Source: Phormidium tenue FACHB-1050 (lineage in GTDB: Bacteria > Cyanobacteriota > Cyanobacteriia > Pseudanabaenales > Pseudanabaenaceae). From it: a stretch of DNA of 64,000 bases. Position 1 is the stretch's first letter, and every line of letters starts with the position of its first letter. Below, piece after piece: positions 34,249-43,820 of the stretch. The DNA is taken from the NCBI RefSeq assembly GCF_014696925.1, contig NZ_JACJQY010000024.1, positions 1 to 64,000 of the forward strand, read 5' to 3'. Position numbers and translations under genes: made by a program. The notes beneath the pieces were generated by a model, which saw only the letters and a program-made list of their open reading frames with translations, did not search any database and was not told the origin of the DNA.

Positions 34249-35208
34249 TTAAAGCGCAAATAAATTAGTCATAGAAGCAGCAATCCGATTGAGATATGGG
34301 GCTGGGTCAAGAGCTACCCAACCATCTCCTGATGAGACCATGATCTCAAAGTGCAGATGAGGCCCAGTAGAGCGTCCTGTTGAACCGACAATGCCTAGTT
34401 GCTGACCTTGAGCAACACTTTGACCTTGATAAACGTAAATGGCTTCTAGGTGGGCATACCTTGTGCCTGTAGAGCCATGATCGAGTTCAATAAGATTGCC
34501 ATAACCATCGCCCCAGCCTGCATATTCGACACGACCTGATTTGGCGGCGAGTACGGGAGTGCCAAAAGGTGCGCCGAGGTCAATGCCGCTATGAAAAGAC
34601 CAAATACCTGTTACAGGATTAATGCGCCAGCCATAGTTGGAGGTAACGGGCACGGCGTAGGGTAAGGGATATCCTCCTGTCTGGAAGATAACATCGGGAT
34701 TGCCTGAGCCTCTAGAAGCGATCGCAGGATTGAAAGGAACTGGATCGGGCTTCCAGATTGCCCCAGGAACGAATACAACTTTGGGCTTACGTTGACAGCC
34801 ATTACGCTCGAACAGGACATCAGCACGAATCTTAAATTTTTTAGCAACAGTGGTGTAGTTCTCGTCATTTTGGAAACGATAGGTCAAGCCATCTAGAGGC
34901 GGAATTGATAGGGTTTGACCAACCTTGACTTCACCATTACGAACTTCGGGGTTCAGCCCCATCAGGGTTGCAGTTTTAAGTTCGTATTGCTTGGCGATCG
35001 CTTCAAGAGTCTCACCTTGCTTAACCTTGTGCTGAGACAGATCGTCAAGGGTTGGCTTGCCACAAAGTTCTTCCGCCTCTTTCGCATTGGATTGATCAAT
35101 GGGGGTAGATGGGGGTGAGGTAGTTGCGTGTACGACTGAGGGAAATAAACTAGCGATCGCACTGGCGATTAGGACTGGGAGCAGGGATATTTTCCAAGAC
35201 GGCTTCAT
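34249..35208 (-). CDS. LysM-M23 peptidoglycan endopeptidase
   Basis: This is a 319-residue exported protein. A signal peptide (to about 29) is followed by a LysM domain (HKVKQGETLEAIAKQYEL near 60-77), a second LysM-like segment (about 110-150) and a C-terminal M23/LytM domain with HSGIDLGAPFGTPV (metal His and Asp) and GRSTGPHLHFEI (HxH). It either cuts peptide cross-links in the wall or, as in EnvC/NlpD-like proteins, activates amidases. Zinc ligands look complete, so catalysis is likely. It is monocistronic. Confidence 0.9.
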   Translation of the reverse strand: MKPSWKISLLPVLIASAIASLFPSVVHATTSPPSTPIDQSNAKEAEELCGKPTLDDLSQHKVKQGETLEAIAKQYELKTATLMGLNPEVRNGEVKVGQTLSIPPLDGLTYRFQNDENYTTVAKKFKIRADVLFERNGCQRKPKVVFVPGAIWKPDPVPFNPAIASRGSGNPDVIFQTGGYPLPYAVPVTSNYGWRINPVTGIWSFHSGIDLGAPFGTPVLAAKSGRVEYAGWGDGYGNLIELDHGSTGTRYAHLEAIYVYQGQSVAQGQQLGIVGSTGRSTGPHLHFEIMVSSGDGWVALDPAPYLNRIAASMTNLFAL

Positions 35209-35592
35209 GGAGTGTTACTTGAGAGATATGTGAGATATATGTGGGACAGTAAGAGGCTAAATTTGTGATTTGATAAAAAAGTAACAAAAGATGAAGAATT
35301 GCGACAAGAATCTTCACAAAAGAAATGCTTAGATATTCTCGCAGCGATCGTCCCCTTATAGACACCACCGATCTGGTGAAATTACAGCAATTACCGATCA
35401 AACAAACCAAGATTTTCTTGGAAAGAGTTGCAAAGCAGTACCTCCCAAAAATTTCTTGGTTCAGGTTTGAGCGTAATGCGCTGTAGATAGTTATGTATCA
35501 TTCGCTAATTTTCTGGATTGGCGACATGAATGCTCACAATTACAAGTCTAATCTTTATCTGAAATTACTCAAACAACACACTTTTTAAGATC
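35209..35592. other. Divergent intergenic region, M23 peptidase / IMPase
   Basis: This is 384 nt with no convincing gene. It holds the two divergent promoters and, at 35466-35485, a TTGAGCGTAATGCGCTGTAG copy of the short repeat also found at 34082. An open frame 35150-35410 on the minus strand overlaps the peptidase start and has no Shine-Dalgarno. Confidence 0.5.
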
Positions 35593-36438
35593 ATGACAAA
35601 TTCACTGGCTTCTGTTAGTAAAGAGCAACTACAAACATTCTTAGATATTGCTACTGAAGCAGCTTGTGCAGGAGGCGCAATTCTAAGATCCTATTGGGGA
35701 AATCTTAAAGAAATCGAAGAAAAACGCCCAGGGGATTTGGTGACGATCGCTGACAAAGAATCAGAAGCAATAGTTCTCTCTATTTTGCAAAGACATTTTC
35801 CTGATCACGGAATTTTGGCAGAAGAATCGGGTGTATTGGGAAATACCGAAAGTCGATATTTATGGGCGATCGATCCTTTGGATGGCACAACTAACTATGC
35901 TCATCAATATCCATTTTCATCGGTGTCGATCGCTTTATTGATTGATGGAATTCCTGCCGTAGGTGCGATTTATGATCCTTTTCGTGATGAAATATTTCGA
36001 GCAGCCACAGGCTTAGGCGCAACTCGTAACCGTTTACCAATTCATGTTTCTAGAACCACAGAACTTAGTCGGAGTTTGCTCGTAACTGGTTTTGCTTATG
36101 ATCGAACTCTCGTTGAGGATAATAACTATGCGGAGTTCTGCCATTTCACGCACATCACTCAAGGTGTGAGGCGTGGAGGCTCGGCGGCGATGGACTTAGC
36201 CTATGTAGCATGTGGTCGTTTAGATGGCTATTGGGAGCGTGGTTTATCGCTATGGGACTTGGCGGCGGGTGTGGTGATTGTGCGTGAGGCTGGTGGAGTT
36301 GTCACTGCTTACGATGGCAGTGAGCATATTCCCAAGTCTGGAAGGTTACTTGCCACCAATGGTCATTTGCATGAACAAATGATTGCAGAGTTAGCATTAA
36401 TCAAGCCTTTACCATTTAAGTTTCCCTTTGGACGTTAG
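35593..36438 (+). CDS. Inositol monophosphatase family protein
   Basis: This is a 281-residue lithium-sensitive, Mg-dependent phosphatase of the IMPase/FIG superfamily. Metal ligands are visible in LAEESGV near 76-82 and WAIDPLDGTTNYAHQYP near 91-107, and the late motif GGSAAMDLAYVACGRLDGYWE near 196-216 includes the Asp ligand. Substrates could be inositol phosphate, histidinol phosphate or PAP; in cyanobacteria and plants some members act as histidinol-phosphatase. The gene stands alone and ends near a hairpin. Confidence 0.9.
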   Translation: MTNSLASVSKEQLQTFLDIATEAACAGGAILRSYWGNLKEIEEKRPGDLVTIADKESEAIVLSILQRHFPDHGILAEESGVLGNTESRYLWAIDPLDGTTNYAHQYPFSSVSIALLIDGIPAVGAIYDPFRDEIFRAATGLGATRNRLPIHVSRTTELSRSLLVTGFAYDRTLVEDNNYAEFCHFTHITQGVRRGGSAAMDLAYVACGRLDGYWERGLSLWDLAAGVVIVREAGGVVTAYDGSEHIPKSGRLLATNGHLHEQMIAELALIKPLPFKFPFGR

Positions 36439-36466
36439 CTTTATAGCGCTGTGCGCTCTAAAAAAA

Positions 36467-36509
36467 CAGAATAAAAAAGCTGGTGCTTTGCACCAGCCTT
36501 TTTATTCTG
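36467..36509. terminator. Bidirectional terminator, IMPase / aspartoacylase-like
   Basis: A 20-bp stem with one mismatch and tip GC-TTT-GC, with A- and T-runs, lies between convergent genes and overlaps the minus-strand stop. Confidence 0.85.
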
Positions 36510-37530
36510 GGGTTGGGAAACGTTCCATCAAATAACAGAGGCAATCTTGACGCACAATGTCAGTATTGAGAGTGAGCATTGACGGCATTACAGGCGCTTT
36601 TAAAAGAATTTCGCCATTTTCGATTTGGAAATAGCGATCGCCTTTTTCTTCACCCTCTTCGCTCACAGCAGATAAATAGGCTTTCTCCGTTTTCGCTATA
36701 CCGAAGTTTGTGCCACTTGGTAATTCGCAGAAATTCAAACAATCCATCTCGGTAGGAAAAGTGATGTCATCGTCAGGTTCACCAGTGAAGCTGAAATTAA
36801 TCTGTTCGGGGACTTTAACGATCGCCACTGTGTGAAACAAATCAATATCGGCGATCGCCGAATCAGGCAAATCATCAAAACTATCGAGATTCAAACAAGT
36901 CTCTACATATTCCAGTGCATGAGCCGTGCCATCGGGCATGTCAGGCTGTCCACATTCCAAAACGATTGCAGGGCAAAATTTACTAAAGGCAAAGGATTGC
37001 ACTGTTTTGGGATTGGTGTAGTACACCACCGTTTTATTGAATAGCCGCGCTAAGTGTCGAGAATGCTTATCTAACTGAGTAATACAGCCATAGTGAGGAT
37101 TTTTGCCCGTATTGTTGTGAATATCGATGCTGGCGAATACTCCCCGCGATCGCATTTCAGCAATTACCTTTTGCGCCATGATTTGCTCTGGTAATGGCTC
37201 AGATGCATCCCCAATTTGCCAGATGCGATTGTAGTCAGGCTGATGAGCCAAATGCCTTTGGCGATATCTCGCACCTTCAATATTGCCAATAAACAAAGAA
37301 AGCGATCGCGGCAGCTTTTTGTGTTGATATTTGCGAAGTAACTCGCGCATCGCTAACCAACTAGTTGTTTCATTGCCATGTAACAAAATCGAAACAAATA
37401 ATGCTGGTTGGCGATCGCCTTCTAGGTGGATCAGTGTGGGGCGATCGAGTAATTGCCAAAGTTGCGTAGATTCAAGCTCTAGTAAGCCATTGGGTAGGTA
37501 GTCAAAAATATCAAGCATAAAAATATTCAT
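36502..37530 (-). CDS. Aspartoacylase / succinylglutamate-desuccinylase-like zinc protein
   Basis: This is an M14-like zinc hydrolase-fold protein. LHGNETTSWLAM (HxxE, first zinc ligands) and SIDIHNNTGKNPHYG (third His) are present, then a beta-rich C-terminal domain. Relatives remove acyl or peptide groups; this member is unassigned. I chose ATG 37530 (342 aa). The frame runs to 37578, but that extension would translate across two hairpins. ATG 37518 is also possible. Confidence 0.8.
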   Translation of the reverse strand: MNIFMLDIFDYLPNGLLELESTQLWQLLDRPTLIHLEGDRQPALFVSILLHGNETTSWLAMRELLRKYQHKKLPRSLSLFIGNIEGARYRQRHLAHQPDYNRIWQIGDASEPLPEQIMAQKVIAEMRSRGVFASIDIHNNTGKNPHYGCITQLDKHSRHLARLFNKTVVYYTNPKTVQSFAFSKFCPAIVLECGQPDMPDGTAHALEYVETCLNLDSFDDLPDSAIADIDLFHTVAIVKVPEQINFSFTGEPDDDITFPTEMDCLNFCELPSGTNFGIAKTEKAYLSAVSEEGEEKGDRYFQIENGEILLKAPVMPSMLTLNTDIVRQDCLCYLMERFPTPE

Positions 37531-37634
37531 ATAGAGACGGCGCGTAGCGCCGTCTCTATTAAACCAAAAGGCACGCATAGCGTGCCTTTTGGTTTTTTAA
37601 AACAATTTAGGCGCACCAATTGGTACGCCTAAAT
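37531..37634. repeat. Three adjacent hairpins between psaC and the M14-like gene
   Basis: Stems of 13 bp (37531-37559, tip GC-GTA-GC), 16 bp (37561-37595, tip GC-ATA-GC) and 14 bp with one mismatch (37607-37634) lie side by side. The second has a T-run suited to ending minus-strand transcription from psaC. The first would lie in the leader of the downstream gene. Confidence 0.8.
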
Positions 37635-37720
37635 CTAAATGCAGGATAAAGAATAATTGCACTTAATGAAAAATAAACAAGAATCTTATCTAACTAAAAA
37701 TAATTATAAAAACTATAAAA

Positions 37721-37999
<279 letters not shown>

Positions 38000-38132
38000 T
38001 TAGGCACGGGATGTTTAAAACCAAGTTTATCGTAGAGGTTTACATTCGACGCTTAGATTGTGAGATAACTTAAAACAAATTAATATTTGAGCCTAGGATC
38101 AAGTTTTTGTCACAATTTCATATAACTGGAAC

Positions 38133-38187
38133 CAAAATATAAAAAGTTGGGGCAGCGCATCGCGCTGCCCCAACTTTTTATATTTTG
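38133..38187. repeat. 26-bp perfect hairpin between psaC and dxr
   Basis: Arms 38133-38158 and 38162-38187 match fully with tip GC-ATC-GC. It lies between divergent genes, so it cannot be an ordinary terminator for either. Confidence 0.85.
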
Positions 38188-38256
38188 ATCGCGATCGCTC
38201 AAAAAACTATGCAAGACTTTGACTATTAAATAATCAATATTAATAAGCTTCATCCT

Positions 38257-39420
38257 ATGAAACGCATTACCCTGCTTGGCTCCACTGGCTCAATTGGCAC
38301 ACAAACATTGGATATCGTCGCGGAGTATCCTGACAAATTTCAGGTTGTGGGAATGACATCAGGGGGAAATATTGATCTTTTGGCAAAACAAATTCGCCAG
38401 TTTCAACCTGAGATTGTGGCGATCGCTAGCGAAAAAAAGCTTTCTGAACTAAAAGAGGCGATCGCCGATCTAGCCGTAAAGCCAATCATGTTAGCTGGAG
38501 CCGAGGGCGTAGAAACTGTGGCAGCCTATGGAGACTCGGAGGCAGTGGTGACGGGAATTGTTGGCTGTGCAGGATTATTACCAACAATTGCAGCAATTAA
38601 AGCAGGTAAAAATATTGCATTGGCAAATAAAGAGACTTTGATTGCAGGTGGTGAAGTGGTTGTGCCATTGGTGAAAAAACATGGCGTGAAGTTATTGCCT
38701 GCGGATTCTGAACATTCAGCAATTTTTCAATGCTTACAAGGTGTTCCTGAAGGCGGACTACGACGGATTATTCTCACGGCTTCAGGTGGTGCATTTCGCG
38801 ATCGCCCAACAGAGGAGCTAGCATCTGTCACCGTCGCCGATGCACTCAAGCATCCTAATTGGGCAATGGGTAAGAAGATCACAATCGACTCAGCAACCCT
38901 GATGAATAAGGGATTGGAAGTCATCGAAGCCCATTATCTCTTTGGTGTGGATTATGACCAGATCGAGATTGTGATTCATCCCCAAAGTATTATTCATTCT
39001 CTAATTGAATTGGAAGATACTTCTGTACTCGCGCAACTAGGGCTTCCTGATATGCGCTTGCCCCTGCTCTATTCCCTCTCCTATCCCGATCGCATTCCTA
39101 CCCAATGGGAACGCCTTGACCTTGTGAAATGTGGCACTCTCACCTTCCGAGCTCCCGATCATCAGAAATACCCCTGCATGGAGCTAGCCTATGCCGCAGG
39201 TCGTGCAGGTGGAACTATGCCTGCGGTACTAAATGCAGCCAATGAGCAAGTAGTGGAACTATTCCTCCAAGAGAGAATTCGGTATGTCCAGATTGCGGAT
39301 TTGATTAAATATGTATGCGATCAGCATAAATGCGTTTCTAAGCCAGAGCTTGAAGATATTCTCGAAGCTGATAAATGGGCGAGAAATGCAGTAATTGAGC
39401 AAGTAATGCTTAAGGTCTAG
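38257..39420 (+). CDS. dxr: 1-deoxy-D-xylulose 5-phosphate reductoisomerase
   Basis: This 387-residue NADPH enzyme carries out the second step of the MEP isoprenoid pathway, DXP to MEP, feeding carotenoid, phytol and quinone synthesis. The NADPH loop [13 protein letters not shown] (6-18), the flexible loop region SGGAFRDRP near 174-182 and the metal/substrate motif [20 protein letters not shown] near 205-224 are all present. Length is normal. It is followed after 78 nt by the glycosylase gene. Confidence 0.97.
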   Translation: MKRITLLGSTGSIGTQTLDIVAEYPDKFQVVGMTSGGNIDLLAKQIRQFQPEIVAIASEKKLSELKEAIADLAVKPIMLAGAEGVETVAAYGDSEAVVTGIVGCAGLLPTIAAIKAGKNIALANKETLIAGGEVVVPLVKKHGVKLLPADSEHSAIFQCLQGVPEGGLRRIILTASGGAFRDRPTEELASVTVADALKHPNWAMGKKITIDSATLMNKGLEVIEAHYLFGVDYDQIEIVIHPQSIIHSLIELEDTSVLAQLGLPDMRLPLLYSLSYPDRIPTQWERLDLVKCGTLTFRAPDHQKYPCMELAYAAGRAGGTMPAVLNAANEQVVELFLQERIRYVQIADLIKYVCDQHKCVSKPELEDILEADKWARNAVIEQVMLKV

Positions 39421-39498
39421 ATAACTTGAGGTTCAATATATTGCTGACACAGGTAAGATATTAGCAATAAGTATTGATTTGGGGCGCATATCCTGTCT

Positions 39499-40278
39499 AT
39501 GACTGACAAAGAACAAATGAGCCTGTTTGATCTGACTCCATCGGAGGTTCCTTTGGTGGATCTTCCCCACGCCGAGGGAACTACCGATGCTCCACCTGCG
39601 AAAAAAACTGCGCGTTCTGCTAAAAATGCTACCCCCCTACCTGCCGCCACTGTACCAGTAAGTGAGCAGTTTGCCAGTCTTGATGCATTGCGCGAAGTTG
39701 CTTGCAGTTGTCAAAAATGTCCCCTTGCCCCAACGCGGACTAATGTGGTGGTCGAAAGAGGCGATCGCAACGCCAAAATCCTGATCATCGGTGAAGCCCC
39801 TGGGGAGCAGGAAGATCTATCAGGATTACCCTTTGTCGGTAAATCAGGGCAGCTTTTAGACAAAATCTTAGAATCAGTGGGATTTGACACGAGCAAAGAT
39901 GTTTACATTTGCAATACGGTCAAATGCCGTCCGCCCAATAATCGTGTTCCTACCGAAGTAGAAACAACAACCTGTAAGCCTTACTTGCTGGAACAAATTC
40001 GTCTCGTTGATCCTAAAATTATTTTGTTGACGGGAGCCACATCACTCAAGTCAATATTGGGTGAAAAATTAGGCATTACTAAAGTACGTGGTAAATGGTA
40101 CGAGTGGGAAGGGCGATTAGTGATGCCAATATTCCACCCTTCTTATTTATTGCGAAATCAAAGCCGCGAACAGGGCAGTCCGAAGTGGTTAACATGGCAA
40201 GATGTTAAAGCTATCAAAGCTAAGTACCTAGAAATTATCGGTACTGATAACGTAATTGGTGATGACGAGGAATTTTAG
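39499..40278 (+). CDS. Type-4 uracil-DNA glycosylase (4Fe-4S)
   Basis: This 259-residue protein has a disordered 55-residue N-terminus and a family-4/5 UDG domain. CQKCPL (first Fe-S cysteines, about 73-78), IGEAPGEQEDLSGLPFVGKSG (the GEAPG active-site motif), TVKCRPPNNR, a fourth Cys in TTCKPY, and the HPSYLLR motif near the end are visible. It removes uracil from DNA at the start of base-excision repair. The DUF2288 gene starts inside its stop codon. Confidence 0.93.
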   Translation: MTDKEQMSLFDLTPSEVPLVDLPHAEGTTDAPPAKKTARSAKNATPLPAATVPVSEQFASLDALREVACSCQKCPLAPTRTNVVVERGDRNAKILIIGEAPGEQEDLSGLPFVGKSGQLLDKILESVGFDTSKDVYICNTVKCRPPNNRVPTEVETTTCKPYLLEQIRLVDPKIILLTGATSLKSILGEKLGITKVRGKWYEWEGRLVMPIFHPSYLLRNQSREQGSPKWLTWQDVKAIKAKYLEIIGTDNVIGDDEEF

Positions 40279-40565
40279 TGAGTAATTCAAGAAAAGATTT
40301 AGAAGAAATGGTTGATGTAGCGCAGTGGGAATGGTTGTCCCCCCATGCAGCTAGAGCTAGAGTAATTTTGGTTGGGGCAAAGCTGGATCTTGTCGATGTG
40401 GGGATTGCGCTGACTGAGGACAATACGAAGTTAGTACAGTCATGGATCGAAGATGGTTGGTTGCGTCATCCGACCGCAGATGAGCTTAGCGCTTGGAATG
40501 CCAATAAAGAAAAAGAATTTACTAGTCTTGTTGTGCCACCCTTTGTTCTTGCAAGGATAGACTAA
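40278..40565 (+). CDS. DUF2288 protein
   Basis: This 95-residue soluble protein has the DUF2288 pattern: AQWEWLSPHAARARVILV, LDLVDVGIALTEDN and VQSWIEDGWLRHPTADELSAW. Its function is unknown. The GTG start shares a base with the TAG stop of the glycosylase gene, so the two are coupled. The pairing hints at a link with DNA repair, but this is inference. Confidence 0.85.
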   Translation: MSNSRKDLEEMVDVAQWEWLSPHAARARVILVGAKLDLVDVGIALTEDNTKLVQSWIEDGWLRHPTADELSAWNANKEKEFTSLVVPPFVLARID

Positions 40566-41156
40566 TAAGCAAAGTACTCGCACTGCGAGTGTTTTGCTTA
40601 CAAATGTGTACAAAAAAAGAGAGATCAGCTTTTAACTGATCTCTCTTTTTTATTAACAGTAACCAAAAGAAAAAGCCTAGGTTACTTTCCCTGTTTCGTT
40701 CCTAGGCTTTTTCTTTTGTTCGCTCCTCACACCTCTATACTATACATCCCTCTTTCTAAAATGTCTACTAGTTTGTCGAGCAATATTGGGATTTTTCGTA
40801 AGCCTTTTGGCTGATGTTTGCACTTTTATTCGTTGTTTATCGCGATCGCTACCCATTTAGGTGAGGCGCAAAGCCTTAATTTGTATAGTGATCCGCAGGA
40901 GTAACCTCAATAGACCTCCCTTTATACCAATTCACAAAAGTGTTGCCACACTTTCGTGAATTGGTATCTAAACCCCTTAGGACAAATCAAAACCACAAAG
41001 ATGAATGGCGACGCTTCGCGCCGCCATTCATCTTTGTGGTTTTGATTTGTCCTAGCTATCTCTTGCGTTGCTGTAGGCTTTTGGACTCTTACATTTTTTT
41101 AGCTTTTAAAACGCACTTGGTTCCATAATTAAAGCTGCTATTGCTTACCTGTAAAA
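40566..41156. other. Gene-free 591-nt region packed with five hairpins
   Basis: In order it holds an imperfect 14-bp hairpin (40568-40598), an intrinsic terminator (AAAAAAGAGAGATCAG, 40612-40651), a 17-bp stem with a 19-nt loop built on AAAAAGCCTAGG (40665-40717), a single-hairpin remnant of the TATACCAA element (40923-40968) and a 36-bp hairpin (40979-41053). An open frame at 40940-41128 only reads through the last two. Confidence 0.8.
40979..41053. repeat. 36-bp hairpin upstream of the histidine kinase gene
   Basis: Arms 40979-41014 and 41018-41053 differ at one position, with tip GC-TTC-GC; the base AGGACAAATCAAAACC resembles the arm of the 43627 copy. It is the longest stem in the window. 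Confidence 0.9.
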
Positions 41157-42479
41157 ATGGAAATTTTTTGGTTGCTTGTCGGAATTGCCATTGGCGCGAT
41201 CGCTACTAGTGCTTGCTGGTTTAGTTGGAACTATGCCAAGCTAAGAAACAATCACCGATTTCGTAAGCGATCGCGTCATGTGTTTAAAGCAAAATCAATC
41301 CACAGTCTCAAATCTTGGGCGCAGAAAGTTCAACAAAATATACGCCAAGAAGTTACTGAATCCATAGAGGAAGGTAGCGAACGCTTACTTTGGGGGAAAA
41401 TTGTCGAATTATCTCCCATTGGTTATATTCAAGTCGATCAAGATAATCGTTTAGCTGTATGTAATCAAAAAGCCGCCACCATGATGGGGATCGCTAACCA
41501 CCAACAGGGATTAATCCGTAAGCCCTTTTTGTTACAGCTAATCCGTTCCTATGAACTTGATCACTTAGTCGAACAAACACGAACACGTAAACAAGGCTCT
41601 CAAGTAGATTGGGTCTTTCATCCTGCAATTCCTGATCCTGTCGATCCTGTACCACAGATTGGGAGACCGACTAGAGCCTATAGTATCTACCTAGGAATGG
41701 GGCAGATTGGCATTTTTTTGGTAGATCGTCAAGAGGCGGTAACGATCACCCAACAACGCGATCGCTGGACATCGGACATTGCCCATGAGTTGAAAACACC
41801 ACTAACCTCGATTCGTCTGGTTGCGGAGACCCTCGAACCCCGCGTTGAGCCTGCGGCAAGAATATGGGTAGAACGTCTACTGGGCGAAATAGAGCGGATT
41901 ACCAAACTTGTCCAAGACTTGCTGGAATTAGGTCAGATGGATGTGGGCATAGAGTCAGTTCTGCACCTAAGTGAAGTAAATGTTGCGTCAATAGTGCGAT
42001 CTGTTGAGGCAACCCTTGAGCCGTTAGCCAATCGCAAACAAGTCAAGCTTAAACATATCGGTGATGAACAATTAATTTGGCAGCTTGATGAGTCACGCAT
42101 TTATCGGCTTTTGCTTAACTTATTGGACAATAGTATTAAGCACAGTCCATCACTTCAGTCGATTACAATCAAAACCAGCGTGGTAGACTCAAATTTACAA
42201 ATAGAAACAATTGACGCTGGAGAAGGTTTTCCTGAAGAAGCTTTACCCCATGTTTTTGATCGCTTTTATCAAATCGATCCATCACGGACAAGATCGGGAC
42301 TTGATCGTGGTGGTAGCGGCCTAGGATTAGCGATCGCCCGTCAGATCGTCACACTTCATAAAGGAGCGATCGCAGCCAGAAATCATCCTGAAACTGGCGG
42401 AGCATGGATTACGATCACCTTACCTTATCCAAATCCTGCAACAGAAAAATTGCAAGGCTCTGAGCAACTTCGTAACTAA
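41157..42479 (+). CDS. PAS sensor histidine kinase (SphS/PhoR-like)
   Basis: This 440-residue kinase has one N-terminal membrane segment (4-25), a PAS domain (about 80-190, ELSPIGYIQVDQDNRLAVCN) and a histidine kinase core. H210 lies in DIAHELKTPLTSIRL, the N box is LLNLLDNSIKHS and the G box is GGSGLGLAIARQIV. The layout is like SphS, the cyanobacterial phosphate sensor. No response regulator is adjacent, so it is an orphan here and the signal is not proven. The pentapeptide gene starts 3 nt after its stop, so both are on one message. Confidence 0.88.
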   Translation: MEIFWLLVGIAIGAIATSACWFSWNYAKLRNNHRFRKRSRHVFKAKSIHSLKSWAQKVQQNIRQEVTESIEEGSERLLWGKIVELSPIGYIQVDQDNRLAVCNQKAATMMGIANHQQGLIRKPFLLQLIRSYELDHLVEQTRTRKQGSQVDWVFHPAIPDPVDPVPQIGRPTRAYSIYLGMGQIGIFLVDRQEAVTITQQRDRWTSDIAHELKTPLTSIRLVAETLEPRVEPAARIWVERLLGEIERITKLVQDLLELGQMDVGIESVLHLSEVNVASIVRSVEATLEPLANRKQVKLKHIGDEQLIWQLDESRIYRLLLNLLDNSIKHSPSLQSITIKTSVVDSNLQIETIDAGEGFPEEALPHVFDRFYQIDPSRTRSGLDRGGSGLGLAIARQIVTLHKGAIAARNHPETGGAWITITLPYPNPATEKLQGSEQLRN

Positions 42480-42482
42480 ACC

Positions 42483-43475
42483 ATGAGCGCAGAAAAACTC
42501 CTGAAAGACTATGCTGCTGGTCGGCGTGACTTTGCTAGCTTAAATCTAGCTAATGCCAATTTGTTTAACAGCGATTTAATCGGCGTAAACTTGACCAAGG
42601 CTGACCTGCGGCGGACTAATCTTGTCTTTGCTTACCTCAACAAAGTCACCTTTAATCATGCCAATTTATCAGGTGCAAAACTTGGTGGAGCAACTCTGAA
42701 CCAATCAATCATGATGAGTGCAAACCTGAGTGAGGCAGACTTGCATGGAGCTATGTTGCAGAGGGTAAATCTCTTCGGCTCAAATCTTTCCTTTTCTAAC
42801 TTAATGGATGCTAACCTGACGGAAGCAGATTTACGCAGTGTCAATCTCCGTGGCGCAAATTTACGCTGTGCGATCTTGAGTGCTACGCTCATGCGAGAGG
42901 AGCGCGGCTATCCACCCACAACAATGAGTGGGGCAAATTTACGTAAAGCTGATTTGCGCGGCTCAAATTTGAGCGGTGCTGATCTTACAGGAGTTGATCT
43001 TTCTGGCGCAAATCTGAGTGAAGCGACTCTCTCAAGGGTGAACTTACAGGGAGCCAATCTGAGTGGCGCGATCGCGATCGGTACAATTTTTACTGAAGCA
43101 AATCTGGGTAATGTTAATCTCACAGAAGCTAATCTCAAAGGTGCAAACCTAACTAAGGCTGATCTCAAAAACGCCAATTTGCGACTTGCAAACTTATTTG
43201 GAGCGAATCTAACTAAAGCGAATATGACTATGACAACTTTAAGTAACGCAGGCTTAATTCAAGCCATACTTAATGGCAGTGATTTATCGCGATCGCTACT
43301 AGATAAAGCAAATCTGAGTCAGGCTAGTTTAGTTGATGCTTATTTAGTCAGAGCTAATCTGGATGGAGCCGATCTCAGTGATGCGGTGTTAACCAGAGCT
43401 GAAATGAGCGGAGCTAGCACTATTGGCACAATTTTTAGTGGCGCAACTATGCCTGATGGCAAATATCACTCGTAA
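42483..43475 (+). CDS. Pentapeptide-repeat protein (330 aa)
   Basis: From residue 20 to the end there are about 55 A(D/N)LXX repeats, for example SGADLTGVDLSGANLSEATL, interrupted once near 135-145 by REERGYPPTT. It should form a right-handed quadrilateral beta-helix. No signal peptide or membrane segment is seen. Its start follows the histidine kinase stop by 3 nt, a tight coupling that suggests a shared function. Such proteins are common in cyanobacteria and rarely have known roles. Confidence 0.9.
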   Translation: MSAEKLLKDYAAGRRDFASLNLANANLFNSDLIGVNLTKADLRRTNLVFAYLNKVTFNHANLSGAKLGGATLNQSIMMSANLSEADLHGAMLQRVNLFGSNLSFSNLMDANLTEADLRSVNLRGANLRCAILSATLMREERGYPPTTMSGANLRKADLRGSNLSGADLTGVDLSGANLSEATLSRVNLQGANLSGAIAIGTIFTEANLGNVNLTEANLKGANLTKADLKNANLRLANLFGANLTKANMTMTTLSNAGLIQAILNGSDLSRSLLDKANLSQASLVDAYLVRANLDGADLSDAVLTRAEMSGASTIGTIFSGATMPDGKYHS

Positions 43476-43530
43476 ACTCAAAAAGCATGTTCCGCCCTCT
43501 ACACGCGCGGAACATGCTTTTTGAGTTTAC
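43472..43530. terminator. 24-bp hairpin after the kinase-pentapeptide operon
   Basis: Perfect arms (GTAAACTCAAAAAGCATG at the base) with an 11-nt loop overlap the stop codon. The loop does not follow the GC-NNN-GC rule. Confidence 0.8.
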
Positions 43531-43600
43531 TTACTGCCTTAGATCAATTCACTGAAGTGTGTCAAGATTTTTGTGAACTAAAAAATAAAGTAAGAATTTT

Positions 43601-43748
43601 ATAGCAATGCAAAAGTTAGATAGGATAAATCAAAACCCAAAATACAAGTAGCGGTGCGAAGCACCGCTACTTGTATTTTGGGTTTGATTTCCTAAACAAA
43701 CTTTTGTTGGCTATAAAAACACAAAATGGCCACGCCATTTTGTGTTTT
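43601..43748. repeat. TATAGC-type element followed by an ACACAAAATGG hairpin
   Basis: TATAGC (43601) and GCTATA (43710-43715) flank a 30-bp hairpin at 43627-43690 (tip GC-GAA-GC, one bulge). AAAAGTT/AACTTTT pair next to the ends. Directly after it a single-hairpin remnant of the TATACCAA family (43716-43748) has arms AAAACACAAAATGGC. The region 43476-43820 has no gene. Confidence 0.8.
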
Positions 43749-43820
43749 GGCATTAATCTTGACTTAGACTGCCTTCATCAATCAATATGACAACTGAGCA
43801 TTGCAGCGCCTAACAAAAAT

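Noticed and set aside
35150-35410. 86-codon minus-strand frame upstream of the M23 peptidase
   Set aside because: It overlaps the peptidase signal-peptide codons, lacks a Shine-Dalgarno and has no recognisable composition.
40940-41128. 62-codon plus-strand frame before the histidine kinase
   Set aside because: It translates two repeat hairpins end to end; the apparent coding potential comes from the repeats.
42656-43177. Two long open frames on the minus strand opposite the pentapeptide gene
   Set aside because: They are antisense shadows: the regular GC(A/T)AA(T/C)(C/T)T repeat removes stops on both strands and yields A/R/F-rich nonsense.
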